Of a DNA stretch of 64,000 nucleotides, positions 32,859-42,508 are shown piece by piece. The position numbers were made by a program, and so were the translations under genes. The stretch is from Polaribacter sp. Hel_I_88 (GTDB taxonomy: Bacteria > Bacteroidota > Bacteroidia > Flavobacteriales > Flavobacteriaceae). Each line of letters opens with the position of its first letter. Positions within the stretch are counted from its first letter, which is position 1. The stretch is from assembly GCF_000687935.1 (NCBI RefSeq), contig NZ_JHZZ01000001.1, positions 2,192,001 to 2,256,000 of the forward strand. Reading direction: 5' to 3'. The notes beneath the pieces were generated by a model. It did not search any database, was not told the origin of the DNA, and was given only the letters and a program-made list of their open reading frames with translations.

Positions 32859-34339
32859 AAACCATACTAAAACTTTTCTCACTAAAATTAGTTACTAGTA
32901 TTTTAGGTGTTTTTTATACTGTATTACAAGTTCGCTACTTTGGTGCATCAAGAATTATTGAGGTATATTTCGCTGCTCAAAGTTTAGTATATTTAGTAAC
33001 TTCAATTGTACAAAGTGGTCAACTATCTGAAGTTTTTTTACCAGAATATCATAAACTAAATTCTATAACAAAAGGTCTTGGATTTAAAGGGTTAAATGTA
33101 GTAATCAATAGGATGTTAATATGGGGTACTCTAATAATTTTAGGTGTTTTTTTATTTGCAGATATTTTTATTAATATTTTAGTACCTGGGTTTAGCTCTG
33201 AGGATAAAGAACAAGCAACTCTTATTTTTAGAATCTTGTTACCCTATCTTTATTTTCAAATTGTAAATTCTTTTTTTATAACTGTATTAAATGCAGAAAA
33301 AAAATTTGGTAGGGCAGAAATATTGGGTGTTACAAATACAATTGTAAATATTTTGTGTTTACTATTATTATATGAAATTTTTGGAATTTGGGCTTTAGTA
33401 ATTTCATTGCTTTTAGGTAAAATTATAGAGTTTTTCTTTTATATTAATCAACTTTATAAAATAGGTTATAAATATTCTTTTGATTTTAAAATAGATGAAT
33501 TTAATCATTTGTCTTTTTTTAAAACTATGGGAAGTACAATATTATACGTAGGTTCTACACAAATTTATTCAATTGTTCTTACAGCTGGTATGTCTTTTTT
33601 ACCAGAAGGTACATTGGCAGTTTTTAGATACGTACAAAATTTAGCTGTTAAAGTAAAAGGATTATTTATTCAACCATTTATTACCATATTTTTTACTCAA
33701 TATTCAAACTTATTAAAAAAATCAAAAAGCGTAACTTCTGAGTTCAAAAAAAATATACATAGTATTTTAAATGTCAATAGTATTTTAATTATTGGTACAA
33801 TTTTACTTGGTTATGAAATATTAGACTTTATTTGGGGTGGTGATAAATTTGACGAAGAGAATTTGAATTTAGCATATATCTTTTTATTATTTAATACATT
33901 AGGTATCGTTTTTAGCAGTATTGGCAGTATTTATAGAAAAATGGCAGTTTCACATCATAAAGCAAAAAAACTCTATTCTCTTTGGGTTATCTCACAGTTA
34001 TTGTCAGCGTTGTTTAGTTATTTTCTTATAAAATATTTTAAAGTAAATGGTTTATACTATATTATACCTATAAATGCTTTATTGATGGGTGTTGCTTCTT
34101 ACATAGTATATCTAACAACCAAAAAACCTTTAAAATTTAATTTTTTTAATAAAAAAACTTTTGTTTTGTTTTTGTTTATTTTAGTTGCTTGCTTATTACG
34201 TTTTTTCATTGGAAAATCAAAAATTAGTTTTCAAGAAATCTATACAATTTTAACTTTAACCTTAGCAACTTTAATCCTTTGTTCTCTTCCATTATATTTA
34301 ACATATAAAATATTTAGAAATGAAAAAAATATTAATTGA
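32855..34339 (+). CDS. Wzx-like lipid-linked oligosaccharide flippase (MurJ/MATE superfamily)
   Basis: 494 aa with about 12-14 predicted membrane helices. The MurJ-like start (KLVTSILGVFYTVLQVRYFGA), then VFLPEYHKL and SVGSIY-type helices, fit the MOP superfamily. It moves undecaprenyl-linked repeat units to the periplasm. ATGA overlap with the pyruvyl transferase and a 20-base overlap with the next gene show translational coupling. The extra MurJ-like character suggests a Wzx of the MurJ branch rather than a duplicate MurJ. Confidence 0.83.
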   Translation: MKTILKLFSLKLVTSILGVFYTVLQVRYFGASRIIEVYFAAQSLVYLVTSIVQSGQLSEVFLPEYHKLNSITKGLGFKGLNVVINRMLIWGTLIILGVFLFADIFINILVPGFSSEDKEQATLIFRILLPYLYFQIVNSFFITVLNAEKKFGRAEILGVTNTIVNILCLLLLYEIFGIWALVISLLLGKIIEFFFYINQLYKIGYKYSFDFKIDEFNHLSFFKTMGSTILYVGSTQIYSIVLTAGMSFLPEGTLAVFRYVQNLAVKVKGLFIQPFITIFFTQYSNLLKKSKSVTSEFKKNIHSILNVNSILIIGTILLGYEILDFIWGGDKFDEENLNLAYIFLLFNTLGIVFSSIGSIYRKMAVSHHKAKKLYSLWVISQLLSALFSYFLIKYFKVNGLYYIIPINALLMGVASYIVYLTTKKPLKFNFFNKKTFVLFLFILVACLLRFFIGKSKISFQEIYTILTLTLATLILCSLPLYLTYKIFRNEKNIN

Positions 34340-34874
34340 AGTATATAATGCCTTCTATGGTTTTGTTGATTATTTCATTAGAGTTTTTCTAATGTATATT
34401 CCATTCCATTTTTTTAGAAGCGTCATTATAAAAACTAAATTTAAAGCTGTGGGAGAAAAAACTAATTTCTTAATGGGTTTAGAATTTAGAAACTCTAAAA
34501 ATATAAGTATTGGAAATAATTGTGTTGTAAACAAAAATGTGCTGTTAGATGGTAGAGGAGGTAAATTAAGTATTGGCAACAATGTAGATATTGCTCAAGA
34601 AACCAATATTTGGACTCTTGAACATGACGTACACGATGATTATCATGTTGATACGGGTTCAGATGTTATTATAGAGGATTATGTTTGGATTGCCTCACGT
34701 TGTACAATACTTCCTGGTGTAAAAATAGGGAAAGGTGCAGTAATAGCCAGTAATAGTGTTGTGACAAAGGATGTGCCAGAAATGGCGATTTTTGGAGGTA
34801 TACCAGCAAAACAAATTGGGATAAGAAAAAGTAACTTAAAATATAATTTGGATTATAAACCTTGGTTTAAATGA
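34320..34874 (+). CDS. Hexapeptide-repeat O-acetyltransferase (WbbJ/CysE-like)
   Basis: 184 aa. A left-handed beta-helix with GIGNNCVVNKNV, LSIGNNVDIAQETNIWTLEHD, VIIEDYVWIASRCTILPGVKIGKGAVIASNSVVTKDVPE repeats. The loop His in TLEHDVHDD is at the usual catalytic position. An N-terminal hydrophobic segment (FLMYIPFHFFRSVII) may anchor it. It overlaps the flippase by 20 bases and the next gene by 4. It probably acetylates a sugar in the repeat unit; the substrate is unknown. Confidence 0.85.
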   Translation: MKKILIEVYNAFYGFVDYFIRVFLMYIPFHFFRSVIIKTKFKAVGEKTNFLMGLEFRNSKNISIGNNCVVNKNVLLDGRGGKLSIGNNVDIAQETNIWTLEHDVHDDYHVDTGSDVIIEDYVWIASRCTILPGVKIGKGAVIASNSVVTKDVPEMAIFGGIPAKQIGIRKSNLKYNLDYKPWFK

Positions 34875-35920
34875 TTACTAAAATAGCTTGTTTACCTGTT
34901 GCAGGAAATCAGAATCCTTATCAATATTTAATGATTAAAGGGCTTAATGAATCTAATATAATAAATGCTTTTAACGGTTTTGATGATCGTTTTTTTGGTA
35001 TTGTTAAAACTTGGAAAAAATACAAACCTAATTATATTCATTTCGATTGGATTCATAGTTACTACGTAAGAAGACAATTATGGATGACCATATTGCTACT
35101 CCCTCTATTTATTTTTCAAGTTTTGTTTATCAGGTATTGTACTAAAACAAAAATTGTTTGGACATTGCATAATATTATGCCTCATAATACAAGCAGTTAT
35201 AAATTGAATAAATTTGTAAGATCTTTTTTTGCAAGAAATTGTTATTGGATTAGAGTTTTTTCTTCTTCAACTGCATTAAAAGCTTCAAAATTATTTAATA
35301 TTAAACAAGAAAAATTTAGAACTGTACCAGAGGGTGATTATGTTTCTATATATCCAAATAAAATATCAACAGGCGAGGCAAGAAATTATTTTAAGTTAAA
35401 TAAAAAGGATAAAGTTTTTTTATATTTAGGTTTTATAAGACCTTATAAAGGTTTGGGCAAATTAATAGAAATATTTAATAATTTAGACATTCAAAACTCT
35501 AAGTTGATTATTGCAGGTTTAGCAAGAGATAAGGTTTATTTAGACGATTTAAAAAATAAAATAAAGCGGCTAGATAATAAAAAAATTATGCTTAAGAATG
35601 TTTTTATTCCTGAAAACGACCTGCAAATTTATTATAATGCTTCTGATGTTGTAATATTACCCTTTAGTAATGTTGAGAATTCAGGTTCAGTTATTATGGC
35701 CATGGGGTTTTCTAAACTGATTGTTGCACCTAGAATTGGAGTTTTAAATGAAAGGTTAAAAAATCAAAAAGAATATTTATATAAAGATTTGGCAACTACT
35801 ATTAAAAAAGTTATAAGTATATCTAAAGATCAATTAAAAGAAATAGGAAAAAAAAATAAAGAAAGCTTACAAAAATACAAATGGTCTGATTTTCAAAAAC
35901 AATTTTTAAATGATAAATAA
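34871..35920 (+). CDS. GT4-family glycosyltransferase 1
   Basis: 349 aa, GT-B fold. The N-terminal acceptor domain contains PNYIHFDWIHSYYVRRQLW, a hydrophobic stretch (about 70-85) likely for membrane association, and TLHNIMPH. The C-terminal donor domain has FLYLGFIRPYKGLGKLIEIF and VILPFSNVENSGSVIMAMGF, the Glu/Asp-containing sugar-binding loop. Donor and linkage are unknown. It overlaps both neighbours by 4-11 bases. Confidence 0.83.
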   Translation: MITKIACLPVAGNQNPYQYLMIKGLNESNIINAFNGFDDRFFGIVKTWKKYKPNYIHFDWIHSYYVRRQLWMTILLLPLFIFQVLFIRYCTKTKIVWTLHNIMPHNTSSYKLNKFVRSFFARNCYWIRVFSSSTALKASKLFNIKQEKFRTVPEGDYVSIYPNKISTGEARNYFKLNKKDKVFLYLGFIRPYKGLGKLIEIFNNLDIQNSKLIIAGLARDKVYLDDLKNKIKRLDNKKIMLKNVFIPENDLQIYYNASDVVILPFSNVENSGSVIMAMGFSKLIVAPRIGVLNERLKNQKEYLYKDLATTIKKVISISKDQLKEIGKKNKESLQKYKWSDFQKQFLNDK

Positions 35921-36995
35921 GAATGCGTTTATAACTTCTACAATGTTTTCAAGATCAAATGGTCCTGCTAATTTCGCTATGAACTTATATTCAGATCAAA
36001 CAACAAATTCTTGCTTGCATTTTTTTACACCTGACGCAATCAAGTCAGACCAACAACTCACAAAAGTAAACTTAAAATTTGCTTCAACATTTAAGGTATT
36101 AGCGATGATTCTGGCAGCTTTAGACTTTTATATTGTTTTAAGAAAAAACAATTTTACAACTGTTGTATGGAATTCTAGTATATTTCCTTGGCTCTCAATT
36201 TTTATGTTAAAAAAACAAAAACATATTGTTTTTGTAAATGATAGTTTAAGTATAGATGCAAAGTTTGAGTTTAATTATAGAGCTATAAGATTACTTATTT
36301 TTAAACAAATTGAAAAATATAACATTAAAAACTCCTATAAAGTAATTTCTAATTCAGAAATTATAAAAGAAAAAATAGTTAAAAAATACAACATTAATCC
36401 TAATAAAATAAACACATTGTTTAAGGGTATTAATTTAAATGATTTCAACACTTTAAAATCTAATTTTGAAATTGATACGAATAAAAATATTACAGTAACA
36501 TTTGTAAAGTCAGATCCCGTTGTTGGTGGTTTAATGTTACTCTGCAAATCATTAGCACTACTGGAGTATAAATTTAATTTAAATGTTATAGGGCCAAGCT
36601 GTTTGAATGATCAATATAAAAATTTTACAAATATTCATATCAATCTTTTAGGTAAATTGAAGAAAGAAGATGTTTGCAAATATATGGTAGGTTCAGATTT
36701 TTTTATGGTTCCGTGTCTTAAAGAAGCTTTTGGACAAGCAAACATTGAGGCTTTATACCTACAAACACCAACGCTAATTTTACCTACAGAATATCAAAAA
36801 AAAATACATAAAAGTTCTTATTGTTACTTTACAACAGGCTATACTTCTGAAAAAATCTCGGAGTCGATTAATTATTTAATCAAACAACCCTCTAGTAAAA
36901 GAGAGAAAAAAGCTAAGCTAGCTCATCAAACTGTTTTAAAAAATTATTCATTTGATGCAACAAAACTAAAATTTATAGAAATTATTAATGATTGA
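35910..36995 (+). CDS. GT4-family glycosyltransferase 2
   Basis: 361 aa, GT-B. The N-terminal SRSNGPANFAMNLYSDQ is the glycine-rich start typical of this fold. VPCLKEAFGQANIEALYLQTP is the canonical E-x7-E nucleotide-sugar binding region. VIGPSCLNDQYKNFTNIH precedes it. It has no membrane segment, so it is probably peripheral. Start overlaps the previous gene by 11 bases and its end overlaps the polymerase start by 8. Donor unknown. Confidence 0.82.
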   Translation: MINKNAFITSTMFSRSNGPANFAMNLYSDQTTNSCLHFFTPDAIKSDQQLTKVNLKFASTFKVLAMILAALDFYIVLRKNNFTTVVWNSSIFPWLSIFMLKKQKHIVFVNDSLSIDAKFEFNYRAIRLLIFKQIEKYNIKNSYKVISNSEIIKEKIVKKYNINPNKINTLFKGINLNDFNTLKSNFEIDTNKNITVTFVKSDPVVGGLMLLCKSLALLEYKFNLNVIGPSCLNDQYKNFTNIHINLLGKLKKEDVCKYMVGSDFFMVPCLKEAFGQANIEALYLQTPTLILPTEYQKKIHKSSYCYFTTGYTSEKISESINYLIKQPSSKREKKAKLAHQTVLKNYSFDATKLKFIEIIND

Positions 36996-38205
36996 TTTAA
37001 TTTTAAAAGATAAGACATATTCCAAAAATCAAAAGAATTTATTTTTAATTTTTTTAATTATTTGTTGGTTAAACTTTGGTAATTATTCTTGGCTTTATTA
37101 TACATGGAATGGGGTACCTACTAGTAATCCTATATTTGCTGCTATAAGAAATTCACGCGTAATATTACCGATTATAATTTTTTTATATTTTTTTCAAATA
37201 AACGCATGGAAAAATAAAGTAACTAAAATAATTAAAGAGAATTTTTTTATATACCTTTTGATATTAGTTTATTTTTTCAATTTAATAATTAGTGAAGAAT
37301 TTTTTTCTTCATTAGTCTACTCGATTTGGCTTTTGTTTTCTGTGCTTATCCTGCATTTAACTGTAAACGAGGTAAAAAAAGATATTCATCTTATAAAATT
37401 ATTGAAGTATGGTTCTTTTATTACAATTATATTAGTGATTCCTTCTATACCTTATCTATTTGTTAATAATGAAGCTTCTTTTTTTTCTTCAAAAAATTAC
37501 TATGCTTATCCTTTAGTTATATATATTATATGTGAATTTTATATATTTATTAAATCAAAAGTTATAAATTACAAGCTCTATAGATGGTTAATTATGGTGT
37601 TGCTTTTTACAGCAATATTAATGTCGGGTAGAAGAATGCCATTAGTTGCAGCATTATTGAGTTTATTATTTTATTTATACACAACAAATAAAATAACTTT
37701 TTTTATTATTGCAGCTCTTTCATTTTTATTAGTGCCATTTTTGTTAACTTCTAATATTTTCGGTTTCACTATAGAAGATTCATTAACCTATAAACGTATC
37801 AATAGGGTTTTTGAAAATGAAGATAATTTAGATTCATCGTATAATGAACGACAGTTTGTATGGGAATATTATATTAAATCTTACAAAGACTCTCCAATAA
37901 TTGGAAATGGATATAATACAAGTTCGTCGAACCTTTCAAGATATTATTCTGGAGAGCTAGAAGAGCTTTCTTATCATAACAGTTACTTACAAATATTAGT
38001 CGAATCTGGTGCACTTGGGTTTTTATTTTTTTTATTTTATTTATTTCAAGTCTTTTTTAATTTTTTTAAAAACAAACAATATACTTTATTACCTATATTA
38101 ATAACTGTTTTGATAATTAATTGGGTTGAATCAAATTTTTTACCGGGTCAAGTATTATTTGTTTTATCATTTAGTATTTTTGCTTTAATTCAAAAAAGAC
38201 AATGA
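36988..38205 (+). CDS. O-antigen polymerase/ligase-like membrane protein (Wzy)
   Basis: 405 aa with about 10-12 predicted membrane helices. A large periplasmic loop around 260-330 ends in ISDESYNERQFVW-like SSYNERQFVWEYYIKSYKDSP, and HNSYLQILVESGALGFLFF is the classical motif of O-antigen ligase/polymerase proteins. As the only such gene in the operon, with a Wzx-like flippase and Wzc-like copolymerase, it is most likely Wzy. A ligase (WaaL) role cannot be fully excluded from sequence. Confidence 0.82.
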   Translation: MIDLILKDKTYSKNQKNLFLIFLIICWLNFGNYSWLYYTWNGVPTSNPIFAAIRNSRVILPIIIFLYFFQINAWKNKVTKIIKENFFIYLLILVYFFNLIISEEFFSSLVYSIWLLFSVLILHLTVNEVKKDIHLIKLLKYGSFITIILVIPSIPYLFVNNEASFFSSKNYYAYPLVIYIICEFYIFIKSKVINYKLYRWLIMVLLFTAILMSGRRMPLVAALLSLLFYLYTTNKITFFIIAALSFLLVPFLLTSNIFGFTIEDSLTYKRINRVFENEDNLDSSYNERQFVWEYYIKSYKDSPIIGNGYNTSSSNLSRYYSGELEELSYHNSYLQILVESGALGFLFFLFYLFQVFFNFFKNKQYTLLPILITVLIINWVESNFLPGQVLFVLSFSIFALIQKRQ

Positions 38206-39302
38206 AAAAGATAGTAGTACTTTTGCCTTATGCCAACCCTCATGTTTTAGGCTGGATAAAAGAGCTCTTTAATGTTAATGTAGAGTTGAAAATTTACTGT
38301 ATTAGAAGTGTTAAACATTATAGAACTGGATATTTTTCAAAAGTTGATGAATATGAATATGTTTATTACCTTTTTAAAAATAAAAACTTATACAGTCAAT
38401 TTTTAAAAGATTTAAAAAATACAAATATTTATGTTACTTTAGGGATATTTGAAAAAGTTTTTTTGAGATCATTACTTAAATTTGATGGGAAATTATATAT
38501 TTTAAGTGAACCGTTTAACCCTATAAGTTCAAAAAAAAATGTCCTATTTAGAAAGTTGATATCTTTTTATATACGAGTTACCATTAAAAACATAAATTTT
38601 TTATGCATTGGTGGTAAAGATGTGAAAAAATATTACTATTCTCTAGGGTTTAAAAAAAGTCAATATTACAATTTTGGATATTTTCCTAAAAATAAGGCTT
38701 TGAAAATTGTTACTAATAGCAGTACAATAAAATTTATTTTTGTTGGACAGTTGATAAAAAGAAAAGGTGTATCAGTTTTAATCAATGCTTTAAATTATTT
38801 AAATAGTATTTATAAAAATGACTCATGGACGTTTACAATAATTGGAAACGGTAATTTAAAAGAATATTTACTGGGAGAATTAAAAATGATTAATAATAAA
38901 AATATTATTTTTAAAGGATTAATAAATGATAATTCAAAGTTAGAAGAATATTATAGTGATTCAGATATTTTATTTGTTCCTTCAGTTTTTGATGGATGGG
39001 GTGCAGTTGTAAATGAGGCTTTGTCAAAAAATCTTGCAATACTTTCTTCTGATATGGTATATTCTTCTAGAAGTCTAGTTAAACAAGGCGTTAATGGTTT
39101 TGTCTTTAATAATAATAATTTAAAGGAGATGACAAATTACATAGATTATTTTTTTATTAATAAACATAAGGTTTTAGATTTTAAGAAGAGCTCTGGGATT
39201 ATTTATAAAGAATGGAATCCAAATAATGCAGCTCAAAGTTTTTTAAAGTTAATTGAAGTTAGAAAAAATGATAATAATGAAAGATTATTAATGAGACTAT
39301 GA
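38202..39302 (+). CDS. GT4-family glycosyltransferase 3
   Basis: 366 aa, GT-B. The C-terminal donor domain has FVGQLIKRKGVSVLINAL and SDILFVPSVFDGWGAVVNEALSKNLAI, a clear E-x7-E-type donor site. The N-terminal domain has VLLPYANPHVLGWIKEL. It overlaps the polymerase stop by 4 (ATGA). Specific sugar and linkage cannot be read from sequence. Confidence 0.83.
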   Translation: MKKIVVLLPYANPHVLGWIKELFNVNVELKIYCIRSVKHYRTGYFSKVDEYEYVYYLFKNKNLYSQFLKDLKNTNIYVTLGIFEKVFLRSLLKFDGKLYILSEPFNPISSKKNVLFRKLISFYIRVTIKNINFLCIGGKDVKKYYYSLGFKKSQYYNFGYFPKNKALKIVTNSSTIKFIFVGQLIKRKGVSVLINALNYLNSIYKNDSWTFTIIGNGNLKEYLLGELKMINNKNIIFKGLINDNSKLEEYYSDSDILFVPSVFDGWGAVVNEALSKNLAILSSDMVYSSRSLVKQGVNGFVFNNNNLKEMTNYIDYFFINKHKVLDFKKSSGIIYKEWNPNNAAQSFLKLIEVRKNDNNERLLMRL

Positions 39303-39748
39303 ACCCTGCAATAATTATATATAGAGTCGGTAACTTCTTCTATCGAAAAAAAATGACAACTGTTTCTAAGCTATTTACTTACGTTAATAGGTTGCTTTTT
39401 GCTGTTTGGTTGCCTTCATCTGCAACTATTGGTAAAAATTTCACTTTAGGCTATGGTGGTTTGGGTGTGGTAATACATTCTGATACAAAAATTGGTAATA
39501 ATTCCCAAGTAAATCAAAATGTTACAATAGGAAGGAATTTTGGAGATTCAACTGTTCCATCAATAGGCAATGATGTTTATGTAGGTGCAGGTTCTGTAAT
39601 TTTTGGAGAAATTACCATTGGTGATAATGTGATTATTGGTGCAAATAGTCTAATAAACAAGGATATACCTGCTAATACTACTGTAGCTGGTAATCCATTT
39701 GTCATCATAAAAGAAAATAGAAAAAGAAAATATTTTGAATATAATTAA
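39299..39748 (+). CDS. Serine-acetyltransferase-like hexapeptide acyltransferase
   Basis: 149 aa with left-handed beta-helix repeats: SATIGKNFTLGYGGLGVVIHSDTKIGNNSQVNQNVTIG, then SIGNDVYVGAGSVIFGEITIGDNVIIGANSLINKDIPANTTVAGNPF. The HS pair in VVIHSDTKI lies at the usual active-site position of CysE/WbbJ types. It is the second acyltransferase of the operon. Its start overlaps the GT gene by 4 and its end overlaps the heparinase-like gene by 14. Confidence 0.85.
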   Translation: MNPAIIIYRVGNFFYRKKMTTVSKLFTYVNRLLFAVWLPSSATIGKNFTLGYGGLGVVIHSDTKIGNNSQVNQNVTIGRNFGDSTVPSIGNDVYVGAGSVIFGEITIGDNVIIGANSLINKDIPANTTVAGNPFVIIKENRKRKYFEYN

Positions 39749-41312
39749 TATTTTTCTTTTTTTAAATACAATAAAGTATTTAAAAACAAAGCAGTTACTT
39801 TATAGGATACTCTATATGGTAAAGTTTCGTTTTTTTAAAAAAATATATGTTTATGATTACGAAACCAATATTGAACCTTTAACGTGGCTAGGGGGGATTA
39901 AAAAAAATACAAGTTACTTAGGTAAATTTGAATTTTGTTTTCTAAATATTACCCATAAATTTGAAGATAAAATCGATTGGAATTATGATAGTTACGGAAA
40001 ACTATGGACGTATAATCTAAACTATTTCGACTTTTTAAATCAATCTTATATAAAACATTCTGAAGCATTAATGCTAATGTACAATTATGTGGAGAGTACT
40101 CAAGAACTAAATGATGGCATAGAACCCTATCCAATATCACTTCGCTGTATCAACTGGATTAAATATCTATCCAAAGAAAATATAAAAGATAATGCGATTA
40201 ATAAATCATTGTACAATCAATATTTAAGACTGTTAGATAGTTTAGAATACCATATTTTAGGAAATCACTTATTAGAAAATGGACTCTCACTATTATTTGG
40301 AGCATACTATTTTAAAAACGATGTTTTTTATGCTAAAGCAAAGTATATTATTGAGTGTGAATTAGAAGAACAAATCAATAATGATGGAGGTCATTTTGAG
40401 CTTTCACCAATGTACCATCAGATTATTTTAGATCGCCTTTTAGATTGTATTTCTTTAGTCAAAGAAAATCCGTGGAAAGAGAATTTTGAATTACTAACTC
40501 TGATGAAATTCAAAGCCACTGAAATGTTGAGCTGGTTAACAGAAGTTACTTTTAAGGATGATACCATTCCAATGGTAAACGATAGCGCATTTGGAATTGC
40601 ACCAAATACATCTTCTCTAGTGAAATATGGAAAAGAGCTTAAAATATTTCCTCTCAAAACGCAACTTTCAGATTCTGGATATCGAAAATTTACAAGTGAT
40701 TCTTATGAATTATTTGCCGATGTTGGAGAAGTTGGTCCAACATATCAACCAGGACATGCACATGCCGATACCTTCAGTTTTATATTACAAACAAACAAAC
40801 CTTTTATTATAGATACAGGTTTGTCAACATACAATATGGGGGAAGTTAGAGAAAAAGAAAGATCTACCTTATATCATAATACAGTAACTATTAACGATGA
40901 AAACTCTTCAAAGGTTTGGGCAGGATTTAGAGTTGCAAATAGAGCAAATGTAACGATTGAAAAAGATGAAAAAAATGAATTAATAGCTTCGCATAATGGT
41001 TACAAAAGCAAAGGCGTTAAACACAAAAGGAGTTTTGGCATTGGTGTATCTGAAGTTTTGATTAATGATTTCATTAACAAAGACATTGAGGCACAAGCGC
41101 ACTTCCACTTTCATCCAGATTGTAAATTAGAGGTAAATTTGTCAAAGTGTGAAGTAAAAGCTGATGGTATTACAGTTACTTTTTTCGGCTCTAATCATAT
41201 AAAACAAAATACATATCAATATGCCCTAGGTTATAACAATAGGCTTGAGGCTGATAAGATTACAGTTACATTTAGAAACTCATTAGAAACCAAAATTAAA
41301 ATAGAAGTTTAA
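39735..41312 (+). CDS. Heparinase II/III family protein
   Basis: 525 aa. The alpha/alpha toroid half (about 1-330) contains ISLRCINWIKYL, NHLLENGLSLLFGAYYF and NDGGHFELSPMYHQIILDRLLD. The beta-sandwich half begins around SDSGYRKFTSDSYELFADVG and includes YQPGHAHADTFSFILQ, whose His residues fit the family's active site. Heparinase-like proteins cleave uronic-acid linkages or modify polymers. Such genes often occur inside capsule operons and may trim or epimerise the product. No signal peptide is obvious, so it may act in the cytoplasm or before export. Confidence 0.85.
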   Translation: MNIINIFLFLNTIKYLKTKQLLYRILYMVKFRFFKKIYVYDYETNIEPLTWLGGIKKNTSYLGKFEFCFLNITHKFEDKIDWNYDSYGKLWTYNLNYFDFLNQSYIKHSEALMLMYNYVESTQELNDGIEPYPISLRCINWIKYLSKENIKDNAINKSLYNQYLRLLDSLEYHILGNHLLENGLSLLFGAYYFKNDVFYAKAKYIIECELEEQINNDGGHFELSPMYHQIILDRLLDCISLVKENPWKENFELLTLMKFKATEMLSWLTEVTFKDDTIPMVNDSAFGIAPNTSSLVKYGKELKIFPLKTQLSDSGYRKFTSDSYELFADVGEVGPTYQPGHAHADTFSFILQTNKPFIIDTGLSTYNMGEVREKERSTLYHNTVTINDENSSKVWAGFRVANRANVTIEKDEKNELIASHNGYKSKGVKHKRSFGIGVSEVLINDFINKDIEAQAHFHFHPDCKLEVNLSKCEVKADGITVTFFGSNHIKQNTYQYALGYNNRLEADKITVTFRNSLETKIKIEV

Positions 41313-42508
41313 TGACCATAGTATATTTTTATCAGTATTTTACAACACCTAAAGGTTCTTACGGTACTCGTGTTTATGAGTTTACCAAAAAGTGGGTAGA
41401 AAAAGGACACAATGTAATTGTGGTAACTAGCGTATATGCAAAATCAGATATTAGAGCAACAAAGTTTTTAGAAACACAAAAAGTTGACGGAATTACATTA
41501 AAGATTATCAATGTTACCATAGATAACAAACAACCTTTTTTAAAAAGAATTTATACATTTTTAGTTTACAGTTTTTTCTCCATTTATTATGCATTCACAT
41601 TAAAATGCGATTTAGTAATATCTAGTTCAGGACCCATCACAGTAGGACTTCCTGGATTGATTGCCAAGATATTTAGAAGAAAAAAATTTGTCTTTGAAGT
41701 AAGAGATTTATGGCCAGAAGGACCGATAGAATTAGGAGTTTTAAAAAATAAATTCATTCAAAAGATGTCTTATTCTTTTGAAAAGAAATGTTATCAAAAC
41801 TCAAGTTTAGTTGTCGCACTTTCACCAGGAATGAAATCAAACATTACAGATAGGTTTCCAGAAACAAATGCAATTTCTGTAACAAATTCGGCAAATATAG
41901 AACTCTTCTCATCTCCCAAAGAAGAAATAACACATCCTCAACTTATTGGGAAAAAGTTTGCGATTTATAGTGGTAATATCGGTTTAGTAAACAATTCTGA
42001 ATTGCTTTACAGAGCAGCAAAGAAGTTAAAAGAACATGGAAGAGATGATATTGTGATTGTCTTAATTGGTGATGGACAACAGAAAGAAGAAATTATGAAG
42101 AAGTCGGAAGGATTAGATACGATTCTTTTCTTAGGATTGATGCCAAAAGTTGAATTAGTGAATTATGTAAAAAATGCTTTAGTTTCTTTAATTCCTTTAG
42201 ATGACACTCCTATGTTGTCTACATCTTCACCAAACAAATTATTTGAAAGTATGGCGGCCTCAGTTCCTGTTATTCAAACAACTACAGGGTGGATTAAAGA
42301 AATGCTTGATGAAAGTAAAGCTGGTTTTACGGTTAGCCCAACTGATGAGAATGAATTAGTAGATAAATTAATATTTTTAGCAGATAATAAAGCCGTAAGA
42401 AATAATATAGGGAGTAGAGGTTTCGAATTTGCTAAAAAAAATTATGATAAGGATCTTTTATCCTTAAGGATGATAACAGCTTTAGAACAAACCCTAGAAA
42501 GCAAGTAA
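41312..42508 (+). CDS. WbuB-like glycosyltransferase (GT4)
   Basis: 398 aa, GT-B. The N-terminus has IVYFYQYFTTPKGSYGTRVYEF and the hydrophobic KIFRRKKFVFEVRDLWPEGPIELG, characteristic of WbuB (an N-acetylfucosamine transferase family). The donor site is IPLDDTPMLSTSSPNKLFESMAASVPVI. The start codon overlaps the previous stop by one base (TAATG), as does its own stop with the next start, so the three are translationally coupled. Donor here is uncertain. Confidence 0.85.
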   Translation: MTIVYFYQYFTTPKGSYGTRVYEFTKKWVEKGHNVIVVTSVYAKSDIRATKFLETQKVDGITLKIINVTIDNKQPFLKRIYTFLVYSFFSIYYAFTLKCDLVISSSGPITVGLPGLIAKIFRRKKFVFEVRDLWPEGPIELGVLKNKFIQKMSYSFEKKCYQNSSLVVALSPGMKSNITDRFPETNAISVTNSANIELFSSPKEEITHPQLIGKKFAIYSGNIGLVNNSELLYRAAKKLKEHGRDDIVIVLIGDGQQKEEIMKKSEGLDTILFLGLMPKVELVNYVKNALVSLIPLDDTPMLSTSSPNKLFESMAASVPVIQTTTGWIKEMLDESKAGFTVSPTDENELVDKLIFLADNKAVRNNIGSRGFEFAKKNYDKDLLSLRMITALEQTLESK

